NCBI GenBank assembly: GCA_900757385.1
Contig: CAAENO010000167.1
Location: 1 to 5,437, forward strand
Direction: 5' to 3'
Source: an uncultured Collinsella sp.
GTDB taxonomy: Bacteria > Actinomycetota > Coriobacteriia > Coriobacteriales > Coriobacteriaceae
DNA: 5,437 nt
Below are positions 1-5,156 of this stretch, one piece after another. Both the position numbers and the translations under genes were made by a program. Under the pieces are notes generated by a model, which searched no databases, was not told the origin of the DNA, and saw nothing but the letters and a program-made list of their open reading frames with translations. Numbering within the stretch: the stretch's first letter is position 1; each line of letters begins with the position of its first letter.

Positions 1-4
1 CCTA

Positions 5-37
5 ATGATTTTTTAATCCCCGCCCCAGAAAAATCAT
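5..37. repeat. AT-rich 9-bp inverted repeat at the window edge
   Basis: ATGATTTTT at 5-13 is perfectly complementary to AAAAATCAT at 29-37, with a 15-base C-rich loop between. It could be a weak terminator or an operator for something outside the window. The stem contains almost no G or C, so a strong intrinsic terminator is unlikely. Its role is unknown. Confidence 0.45.
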
Positions 38-44
38 CGGAGTG

Positions 45-174
45 GCTAAACAGCCTGAATTGGTAAAGCGATTTAGCAAAGACCATGCATCTGACCTGTA
101 TTTTCCTTGTAGTGGTATCTTCATAAGGTAACCAACTTTACCTACCGTTTACCGCCGGTTTTAGCACGTTTACC
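45..174. promoter_or_regulatory. Cluster of TTTACC/TTTAGC hexamers upstream of ppdK
   Basis: TTTACC occurs on the + strand at 137-142, 148-153 and 169-174, and on the - strand at 62-67. TTTAGC occurs at 72-77 and 160-165, and on the - strand at 45-50. The three forward TTTACC copies are 11 and 21 bases apart, close to one and two helical turns. An inverted pair AGGTAA/TTACCT lies at 126-131/138-143. This is what binding sites for a transcription factor on one face of the helix look like. The regulator is not identifiable from the window, and control of ppdK is inferred from position. Confidence 0.45.
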
Positions 175-192
175 AAACCGCGCACCCTCTGC

Positions 193-221
193 TCAAGCCT
201 GTCCAAAACCCGCCGTATAGT
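193..221 (+). promoter_or_regulatory. Candidate ppdK promoter (good -10, poor -35)
   Basis: TATAGT at 216-221 matches the sigma-70-type -10 consensus at five of six positions. The hexamer 17 bases upstream (193-198, TCAAGC) is a poor -35. A start near 228 would give a leader of about 70 bases. A weak -35 combined with the hexamer cluster just upstream would fit an activator-dependent promoter, but no start site is proven. Confidence 0.4.
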
Positions 222-263
222 TCCCTCACGGCCCGCATCCGGCGGGTCGATTCGTTACCACGG

Positions 264-290
264 TCGTGCGCGTAAGCGCATGGAAGGGGA
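264..290 (+). promoter_or_regulatory. Hairpin with GUAA loop beside the ppdK ribosome binding site
   Basis: TGCGC at 267-271 pairs with GCGCA at 276-280 around a GTAA loop (a GNRA-type tetraloop in RNA). G266-U281 and C265-G282 lengthen the stem. The ribosome binding site GGAAGGGGA (282-290) starts at the foot of the stem, seven bases before the GTG at 297. A second small stem, CCCGC/GCGGG, lies at 232-236/242-246. The fold could modulate ribosome access. Confidence 0.45.
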
Positions 291-296
291 AGTATC

Positions 297-3047
297 GTGA
301 GCGATTGCAAGAGGGTTTACCGTTTTGGAACCGACGCCCAGGGCACCTGTGTCACCGAGGGCGACAAGTCCATGAACTTCGTGCTTGGCGGCAAAGGCGC
401 AAACCTTGCCGAGATGAGCCGCATCGGCCTGCCGGTTCCCGGTGGCTTTACCATTACCTGCCAGACTTGTGTCGAGTACTCCGGTGCCGGCAACGTGTGG
501 CCCGAGGGCGCACTCGATGAGATCGTTGCCGCTGAGGCCGACCTCGAGGCCCGTTGTGGCAAGAAGCTCGGCGACGCCTCCGACCCGCTGCTCGTGTCGG
601 TTCGCTCGGGCGCTCCGTTCTCCATGCCCGGCATGATGGACACGGTCCTCAACTTGGGTCTCAACGACGACTCCGTTCAGGGTCTTATTGCCCAGACGCA
701 AAACCCGCGCTTTGCCTGGGACAGCTACCGCCGCTTTATCCAGATGTTCTCCAACGTCGTTATGGGCGTCGATGCCGATCTGTTCGAGAACGCCCTGACC
801 CAGGCCCGCCTGGTCGCCGGCGTTCGCGTCGATTCCGAGCTTTCGGCCGAGGACCTGCAGGAGCTCGTCGAGACCTTTAAGGGCATCTTCTCCGAGAACG
901 TCGAGGCCGCCCTGTATCCCGAGCTCGAGGTCGCCGACGGCAAGCCCGTCTTCCCGCACGATCCTGAGCTTCAGCTGCGCCTTGCCATCCAGGCCGTCTT
1001 TGGCAGCTGGAAGAACGAACGCGCCTGCATCTACCGCAAGCAGCATGGCATTTCCGACGAGCTCGGCACCGCCGTCAACGTCCAGGCCATGGCCTTTGGC
1101 AACAAGGGCGAAACCTCCGCGACCGGCGTCGCCTTTACGCGCAACCCGGCCGACGGCACCAAGGAGTTCTACGGCGACTTTCTGGTCAACGCGCAGGGCG
1201 AGGATGTCGTCGCCGGCATCCGCAACACCGAGCCCATTGCCGACCTCAAGACCACCCCGGGCCTCGAGTCCGCAGGTGAGGAGCTCGAGCGCGTGTTCCT
1301 GACGCTCGAGGATCATTACCGCGATATGTGCGATATCGAGTTCACCATCGAGCAGGGTAAACTTTGGATGCTTCAGACCCGCGTGGGCAAGCGCACCGCT
1401 ACCGCCGCGCTGCGCATCGCTATCGAGATGGTCGAGGAGGGCCTGATCACCCGCGAGGAGGCCGTGAGCCGCATCGATCCCGCGCAGCTCGATCAGCTCC
1501 TGCACCCGCAGTTCGACTCCTCCAAGAAGTACGAGGCCCTGGCCAGCGGCCTTAACGCCAGCCCCGGTGCCGCCGTGGGCGAGGTCGTGTTCTCGAGTGA
1601 TGACGCCGTCGCGCGCGCCAACGAGGGCCACAAGGTCATTCTGGTCCGCTGGGAGACCAACCCCGACGACCTGAAGGGCATGGTCGCCGCCGAGGGCATC
1701 CTGACCAGCCACGGTGGCAAGACGAGCCATGCCGCCGTTATCGCCCGCGGCATGGGTACGCCCTGCGTTTGCGGCGTTGAGCGCTTCCACATTGACGCGG
1801 CAGAGAAGGTCGTGCGCATCGAGGGCAGCGACCGCGTGCTGCGCGAGGGCGATGTCATCTCCATCGACGGCACCCAGGGTATCGTCGTCGACGGCGCGGT
1901 CGACCTGGTCTCTGCAGAGCTCACCGGCGACCTGGACACCATCCTGTCTTGGGCCGATGAGATCCGTTTGGACGAGACCGACGGTCACGCCAACCACGTG
2001 CGCGTCAACGCCGACAACCCCGAGGATGCCGAGCTCGCGCTCGAGTTTGGCGCCGAGGCCATCGGTCTGTGCCGCACCGAGCACATGTTCCTGGGCGATC
2101 GCAAGAACATCATCCAGAGCTTTATCCTGTCTGACGATGAGGCCGTGAAGCAGCAGGCCCTGGCCGACTTGCTCAAGGTTCAGACCGAGGACTTCCTGGC
2201 GATGTTCAAGACCATGTCCGGTCGCGATGTGGTCGTCCGCCTGCTCGATCCGCCGCTTCATGAGTTCCTGGATAATCCTCGCGAGCTCGAGGTCGCCATC
2301 ACCAAGAAGGAGGCCGCCGGCGCTCCCGAGGAGGAGCTCACTGCCCTGCGCGCCCGCCTGCGTCGCATTGACGGCATGGTCGAGTCCAACCCCATGCTGG
2401 GCTTGCGCGGCGTGCGCCTGTCCGTCGTCTTTGGCGATCTGCCGCTCATGCAGGTTCGCGCCGTCGCCACGGCCGCTGCCCGCCTTATCAAGGAGGGTGT
2501 CGACCCGCGCCCCGAGATCATGGTTCCGCTCGTTTCCATCACGGCCGAGCATGTCCAGACCCGCGAGGTTATCGAGCGCGTGATCGCCGAGGTTTCCGCC
2601 GAGGAAGGCGTCGAGCTCAATATTCCCGTGGGCACGATGCTCGAGCTGCCGCGTGCCTGCATGGTCGCTGACGAGATCGCCCATCATGCCGACTTCTTCT
2701 GCTTTGGCACCAACGACCTCACCCAGACGACCTTTGGCTTCTCGCGCGATGACGCCGAGGCCAAGTTCATCCCGCTGTACATGCATAAAAAGATCCTGAA
2801 AGACAACCCCTTCGAGACCATCGACGCGGCAGTGCTGGAGCTCGTGCGCTTGGCCGTCGAGAAGGGCCGCGCCACCAATCCCGACATGCACTTTGGCGTG
2901 TGCGGCGAGCACGGCGGCGACCCCAAGTCCATCAAGGGCCTGTTTAACGTGGCCGACGTGGACTATGTGTCCTGCTCACCCTACCGCGTGCCCCTGGCGC
3001 GTCTGGCTGCCGCTCAGGCCAAGCTCGAGGCCAAGCGTTCCGCCTAG
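297..3047 (+). CDS. ppdK: Pyruvate, phosphate dikinase (PPDK)
   Basis: Cytoplasmic enzyme interconverting pyruvate + ATP + Pi and PEP + AMP + PPi; in anaerobes it often acts as a PPi-linked glycolytic enzyme, or supplies PEP. The 916-residue protein has the three family domains: an ATP-grasp domain (about 1-365; LGGKG with Lys33, Arg103, Glu348, Arg362), a phospho-histidine domain (about 415-510; phospho-acceptor His478 in GGKTSHAAV, with Thr476 at the position targeted by PPDK regulatory protein), and a PEP/pyruvate barrel (about 535-910; Arg593, Glu783, Asn806-Asp807, acid/base Cys869 in GVCGEHGGDP). It is somewhat longer than the roughly 874-residue Clostridium symbiosum enzyme. GTG at 297 is chosen because GGAAGGGG lies seven bases upstream and an in-frame stop occurs at 273. 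The first 893 codons contain no TTA, CTA or TCA, a strong codon bias suggesting high expression. The assignment is secure. Confidence 0.98.
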   Translation: MSDCKRVYRFGTDAQGTCVTEGDKSMNFVLGGKGANLAEMSRIGLPVPGGFTITCQTCVEYSGAGNVWPEGALDEIVAAEADLEARCGKKLGDASDPLLVSVRSGAPFSMPGMMDTVLNLGLNDDSVQGLIAQTQNPRFAWDSYRRFIQMFSNVVMGVDADLFENALTQARLVAGVRVDSELSAEDLQELVETFKGIFSENVEAALYPELEVADGKPVFPHDPELQLRLAIQAVFGSWKNERACIYRKQHGISDELGTAVNVQAMAFGNKGETSATGVAFTRNPADGTKEFYGDFLVNAQGEDVVAGIRNTEPIADLKTTPGLESAGEELERVFLTLEDHYRDMCDIEFTIEQGKLWMLQTRVGKRTATAALRIAIEMVEEGLITREEAVSRIDPAQLDQLLHPQFDSSKKYEALASGLNASPGAAVGEVVFSSDDAVARANEGHKVILVRWETNPDDLKGMVAAEGILTSHGGKTSHAAVIARGMGTPCVCGVERFHIDAAEKVVRIEGSDRVLREGDVISIDGTQGIVVDGAVDLVSAELTGDLDTILSWADEIRLDETDGHANHVRVNADNPEDAELALEFGAEAIGLCRTEHMFLGDRKNIIQSFILSDDEAVKQQALADLLKVQTEDFLAMFKTMSGRDVVVRLLDPPLHEFLDNPRELEVAITKKEAAGAPEEELTALRARLRRIDGMVESNPMLGLRGVRLSVVFGDLPLMQVRAVATAAARLIKEGVDPRPEIMVPLVSITAEHVQTREVIERVIAEVSAEEGVELNIPVGTMLELPRACMVADEIAHHADFFCFGTNDLTQTTFGFSRDDAEAKFIPLYMHKKILKDNPFETIDAAVLELVRLAVEKGRATNPDMHFGVCGEHGGDPKSIKGLFNVADVDYVSCSPYRVPLARLAAAQAKLEAKRSA

Positions 3048-3072
3048 CGTTTAGCGTTTAGACGCCTAGCGT
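3041..3072 (+). repeat. Short direct repeats across the ppdK stop codon
   Basis: CGCCTAGCGT occurs at 3041-3050 and again at 3063-3072. Between them TAGCGTT is repeated in tandem (3045-3051, 3052-3058). The first copy contains the ppdK stop TAG at 3045-3047. The pattern looks like local replication slippage; no function is evident. Confidence 0.5.
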
Positions 3073-3086
3073 AGTCCCCCTTCATG

Positions 3087-3114
3087 CCGCCCGTCTCATT
3101 CGTGAGACGGGCGG
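3087..3114 (+). terminator. 12-bp hairpin with UUCG loop after ppdK
   Basis: CCGCCCGTCTCA (3087-3098) pairs perfectly with TGAGACGGGCGG (3103-3114) around TTCG. The stem is very stable, but only TTATCATG follows rather than a T-run; T-rich sequence begins near 3129. It probably terminates ppdK transcription or protects the 3' end of the mRNA. Confidence 0.7.
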
Positions 3115-3134
3115 TTATCATGTGCGGGTTTTGT

Positions 3135-3188
3135 CTTTTTGTCTGCGTAAAAAATTGTTCTTGCAGCAGAAACCCGCGCGTGTATACT
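3135..3188 (+). promoter_or_regulatory. rplS promoter with an AT-rich upstream element
   Basis: The -10 box TATACT (3183-3188) matches five of six consensus positions. TTGCAG (3161-3166) sits 16 bases upstream as a -35 with the key TTG. T- and A-tracts at 3136-3140 and 3149-3154 occupy the place of an UP element, as is common at strong ribosomal promoters. Transcription would start near 3195, giving a leader of about 63 bases. Confidence 0.65.
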
Positions 3189-3209
3189 CGAATACGTTTG
3201 TTCAACTAC

Positions 3210-3235
3210 GTGCCGGCCAAGGTGGTACGGCACCT
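3210..3235 (+). promoter_or_regulatory. rplS leader with two competing hairpins
   Basis: GTGCCG (3210-3215) pairs with CGGCAC (3228-3233), with a further inner CCA/TGG pairing (3217-3219/3223-3225). Alternatively AGGTG (3220-3224) pairs with CACCT (3231-3235). The two folds share bases and exclude each other. bL19 leaders are known in other phyla; whether this one responds to L19 is inference. Confidence 0.4.
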
Positions 3236-3245
3236 CTAGAAGAGT

Positions 3246-3250
3246 AAGGA
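3246..3250 (+). promoter_or_regulatory. Ribosome binding site fixing the rplS start
   Basis: AAGGA lies seven bases before ATG 3258. The in-frame TTG at 3252 would be one base from this site and cannot be the start. Confidence 0.85.
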
Positions 3251-3257
3251 ATTGCAC

Positions 3258-3599
3258 ATGGATTACATCCGCGCAATCGAGCGTCAGCAGATCCGCGAGG
3301 ACATTCCTCAGGTTCGCGTCGCCGACAACGTCAAGGTTCACTACCGCATTAAGGAAGGCGACCGCGAGCGCATTCAGGTCTTCCAGGGCGACGTCATCCG
3401 CATGGCCGGCGCCGGTGCCCGCGAGACCTTCACCGTCCGCAAGATGTCCTTCGGTGTCGGTGTTGAGCGTACCTTCCCGCTTCACAGCCCCAAGATCGCC
3501 AAGCTCGAGGTCGTTCGTCATGGTCGCGTCCGTCGCGCCAAGCTGTACTACCTCCGCGACAAGGTGGGCAAGGCTGCTCGCATCCCCGAGAAGCGCTAA
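3258..3599 (+). CDS. rplS: 50S ribosomal protein bL19
   Basis: Protein bL19 of the large subunit, located at the interface with the 30S subunit, where it takes part in intersubunit bridges. The product is 113 residues, close to the 115 of E. coli. It begins MDYIRAIE, has the beta-rich core with VKVHYRIKEGDRERIQVFQGDVI and the GVGVERTFPLHSPKI segment, and ends with the family signature VRRAKLYYLRDKVGKAARI, basic as expected for an rRNA binder. It has its own promoter and a strong terminator, so it appears to be a single-gene transcript. The usual partners rpsP, rimM and trmD are not next to it on the left, where ppdK lies instead. The identification is secure. Confidence 0.98.
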   Translation: MDYIRAIERQQIREDIPQVRVADNVKVHYRIKEGDRERIQVFQGDVIRMAGAGARETFTVRKMSFGVGVERTFPLHSPKIAKLEVVRHGRVRRAKLYYLRDKVGKAARIPEKR

Positions 3600-3614
3600 G
3601 AAGATCGCAGCGTC

Positions 3615-3632
3615 TGTCCACTCGTTTGGACA
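3615..3632 (+). other. Small hairpin just before the rplS terminator
   Basis: TGTCCA (3615-3620) pairs perfectly with TGGACA (3627-3632) around a six-base loop. It lies one base before the terminator stem, so the rplS 3' untranslated region would carry two adjacent stems. Confidence 0.5.
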
Positions 3633-3633
3633 C

Positions 3634-3663
3634 AAGGGTCACCTTCGGGTGGCCCTTCTTTTT
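3634..3663 (+). terminator. Intrinsic terminator of rplS
   Basis: AAGGGTCACC (3634-3643) pairs with GGTGGCCCTT (3648-3657; one G-U) around TTCG closed by C-G, the especially stable cUUCGg form. CTTTTT follows at 3658-3663. This is a canonical rho-independent terminator. Confidence 0.93.
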
Positions 3664-3670
3664 ATCTGAT

Positions 3671-3680
3671 TTGCATGCAA
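3671..3680. repeat. Perfect 10-bp palindrome before rnhB
   Basis: TTGCATGCAA at 3671-3680 is a perfect palindrome. Its last two bases are the first two of the rnhB ribosome binding site. It could be an operator half or chance. Confidence 0.35.
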
Positions 3681-3685
3681 GGAGG
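3679..3685 (+). promoter_or_regulatory. Ribosome binding site fixing the rnhB start
   Basis: AAGGAGG, a full match to the anti-Shine-Dalgarno core, lies seven bases before ATG 3693. The earlier in-frame ATG at 3675 precedes this site and is not used. Confidence 0.88.
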
Positions 3686-3692
3686 GCCTGGT

Positions 3693-4481
3693 ATGGCCAA
3701 TATGACGAGCTCGGTTTCGGCATCGCAGGTTGCCGGTGAGTTGGCGAGCGCTACGTTTGAGGAGATCCCCGCCCTCGTGGAGCATTATCGCGAGGACCCG
3801 CGCCAGCAGGTGATCAAGGCTTGCGAGCGTGCTCTTAAGCGCCATGCCAAGGAACTTGCCGAGCGCGAGCGCGTCAATGACATGTACGAGCTTATGCATG
3901 AGCTTGGCGGCGATGGGGTGGTCGTTGGTGTCGACGAGGTGGGTCGCGGATCGGTGGCCGGTCCTTTGACGGTATGCGCCGTCTGCCTTCCTATGGAGCC
4001 GCGCGTCTGGGGCATCAACGATTCCAAAAAGCTCACGCCGGCGCGCCGCGAGTTGCTCTCGGTGAAGATTGCCGAGGTGGCGACGGCAATTGGTTTTTGC
4101 CATATCGCGCCTAAGGATATCGATGAGATGGGCATGGCCCGCGCCATTCGAGCCGCTGTCGCGGGCGCCGTGGCCGATACGGGGCTCGAGCCCGATTGCG
4201 TGCTTATGGACGGTAACCCCTTGGGCGCCGTTCCCAACGAGCGCGACGTGGTGAAGGGCGATGCCAAGATCGCCTGTATCGCCGCGGCGTCCATCATGGC
4301 CAAGGTCACGCGTGATGAGATGATGGTCGAGTACGATGCCGAGTATCCCGAGTACCATTTGGCCGAATCGAAAGGCTACGCAAGCCCCGAGCACATCGAG
4401 GCCATTCGCAAACATGGACTTTGTCCACTGCACCGCGTGAGCTTTTGCGGAAACTTTCTGCAGACTGAGCGCCTTTTCTAG
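3693..4481 (+). CDS. rnhB: Ribonuclease HII
   Basis: Endonuclease cutting the RNA strand of RNA-DNA hybrids and nicking 5' of single ribonucleotides in DNA; it starts ribonucleotide excision repair. The 262-residue protein has the four metal-binding acids: Asp81-Glu82 in GVDEVGRGSVAGPL, Asp173 in MDGNP and Asp190 in VVKGDAK. The conserved AAASIMAKVTRD, ESKGYASPEH and HRVSF segments follow. The first 75 or so residues, charged and probably helical, form an extension before the catalytic core that E. coli RNase HII lacks but Bacillus-type enzymes have. The gene begins 30 bases after the rplS terminator, which leaves little room for a promoter of its own, so read-through or a promoter inside rplS is likely. 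Its own terminator follows at 4531. The identification is secure. Confidence 0.97.
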   Translation: MANMTSSVSASQVAGELASATFEEIPALVEHYREDPRQQVIKACERALKRHAKELAERERVNDMYELMHELGGDGVVVGVDEVGRGSVAGPLTVCAVCLPMEPRVWGINDSKKLTPARRELLSVKIAEVATAIGFCHIAPKDIDEMGMARAIRAAVAGAVADTGLEPDCVLMDGNPLGAVPNERDVVKGDAKIACIAAASIMAKVTRDEMMVEYDAEYPEYHLAESKGYASPEHIEAIRKHGLCPLHRVSFCGNFLQTERLF

Positions 4482-4530
4482 GTCAATTGTGGAGACAGGG
4501 ACCTCAGGGGTTTTATAAACCTGCTGGTAG

Positions 4531-4572
4531 CGGGCCGTATGCAACACCATTGCTGCGTACGGCCCGTTTTTT
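4531..4572 (+). terminator. Intrinsic terminator of rnhB
   Basis: CGGGCCGTA (4531-4539) pairs with TACGGCCCG (4558-4566). Further pairing inside (GCAA/TTGC at 4541-4544/4550-4553) shortens the loop, and TTTTTT follows at 4567-4572. This is a strong rho-independent terminator that separates rnhB from yraN. The 49 bases between the rnhB stop and the stem contain a small GGTTT/AAACC inverted repeat (4509-4513/4517-4521) and nothing else recognised. Confidence 0.92.
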
Positions 4573-4612
4573 GACGGCATTTGGTCAGCTTTTGGTTTGC
4601 TTCCGGTACTTA

Positions 4613-4658
4613 CCCGCATGAAAGGTGCCCTCATCATCGGGGCAATGCAGCGTGCGGG
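4613..4658 (+). promoter_or_regulatory. Two-tier folded leader immediately before yraN
   Basis: CCCGCATG (4613-4620) pairs with CGTGCGGG (4651-4658; one G-U). Inside it TGCCCT (4626-4631) pairs with GGGGCA (4639-4644; one G-U). The outer stem ends directly against the yraN ribosome binding site AAAGGAG (4659-4665). No convincing promoter was found between the rnhB terminator and this fold: TTGACG at 4571-4576 resembles a -35 but lacks a matching -10. A regulatory role is inferred. Confidence 0.45.
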
Positions 4659-4674
4659 AAAGGAGACCCCATGA
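4618..4674 (+). CDS. Possible 18-codon upstream reading frame overlapping the yraN start
   Basis: ATG at 4618 opens a frame coding MKGALIIGAMQRAGKETP and stopping at TGA 4672-4674. The stop overlaps the yraN start in an ATGA junction, a typical translational-coupling arrangement. The frame lies inside the folded leader. No good ribosome binding site precedes ATG 4618, so translation is doubtful and this may be chance. Confidence 0.2.
   Translation: MKGALIIGAMQRAGKETP
4659..4665 (+). promoter_or_regulatory. Ribosome binding site fixing the yraN start
   Basis: AAAGGAG lies five bases before ATG 4671. The open frame continues upstream to 4581, but those codons cross the leader fold and have no ribosome binding site. 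Confidence 0.82.
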
Positions 4675-5156
4675 GTGCCGCAAGCAAAAAGAGCAAGACG
4701 CAGCAGCTCAAGGAGCGTTGGGAAAACGGCGAGCTCGACTGCGGGGCGATGACGCCCGAGTTTATCAAGGGACTCAGTCCCCGCGAGCTGGGCATGCTGG
4801 GCGAGCTGATCACCATCGACTACTTTAACGAGCGCGGCTACACCTTGCTGGAGCAGGGTTATCGTTGCACCGAGGGCGAGGCCGATCTGGTGCTGCTCGA
4901 TGAGCTCGACGATGTCGTGGTGATGGCCGAGGTCAAGACCAGACGCGTTGCACTGGATTGCAGCACGCGGGTCTTTCCCGAGGAGGCCGTGGACGCTCAA
5001 AAGCAACGCCGCTACCGCCGCATCGCAAGTTGCTATCTCATGGAGCATTATCCGCTCAAGGCGATTCGCTTCGATGCCGTGGGTGTCACCATTCGTGGCG
5101 GGCATATCGCTGAGATCGAGCATCAGTACAACGCGTTCGATTGGCAGGTGTCGTGA
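4671..5156 (+). CDS. yraN: YraN/UPF0102 family endonuclease-like protein
   Basis: Member of the UPF0102 (YraN) family, which has a PD-(D/E)XK nuclease-like fold; its exact substrate is not established. The 161-residue product shows the family pattern: Glu45 in LGMLGELITIDYF, then RCTEGEADLVLLD with Glu70 and Asp72, then AEVKTRR with Glu87 and Lys89, giving the D-Xn-EXK active-site arrangement. A Lys/Arg-rich segment (KQRRYRRIA) and a final beta strand region (IRFDAVGVTI) follow, ending near HQYNAFDW. The family is usually about 110-130 residues; the surplus is a charged N-terminal extension of about 38 residues. The stop overlaps the comM start by one base, so the two are probably translated together. 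Family membership is firm; nuclease activity is inferred. Confidence 0.92.
   Translation: MSAASKKSKTQQLKERWENGELDCGAMTPEFIKGLSPRELGMLGELITIDYFNERGYTLLEQGYRCTEGEADLVLLDELDDVVVMAEVKTRRVALDCSTRVFPEEAVDAQKQRRYRRIASCYLMEHYPLKAIRFDAVGVTIRGGHIAEIEHQYNAFDWQVS

Noticed and set aside
255..2912. An 885-residue open frame on the - strand under ppdK
   Set aside because: Its codons are the exact reverse complements of ppdK codons in the same register. It stays open because ppdK avoids TTA, CTA and TCA. The translation is repetitive in G/L/D/A, shows no family, and the sense gene is certain.
3252..3257. TTG start for rplS two codons upstream
   Set aside because: It lies one base from the AAGGA site, too close for initiation; ATG 3258 has the correct spacing and matches bL19 starts.
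3096..3635. A 179-residue open frame on the - strand under rplS
   Set aside because: Shadow of the rplS codons extended into terminator and promoter sequence; no ribosome binding site or family match.
3675..3692. Earlier ATG for rnhB
   Set aside because: It precedes the AAGGAGG site and would translate through it; ATG 3693 is seven bases after that site.
4482..4510. The stretch after rnhB (GTGGAGACAGGGACC) as a remnant of a dispersed repeat
   Set aside because: It looks vaguely familiar from related genomes, but there is no second copy in the window, so repeat status cannot be supported.
4514..4519. TATAAA as a -10 box for a small RNA ending at the 4531-4572 terminator
   Set aside because: No -35 at usable spacing, and the transcript would be little more than the terminator hairpin; the box is also part of a small inverted repeat.
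3639..5123. A 494-residue open frame on the - strand under rnhB and yraN
   Set aside because: It has the same codon-register shadow effect, crosses two strong + strand terminators and resembles no known protein.
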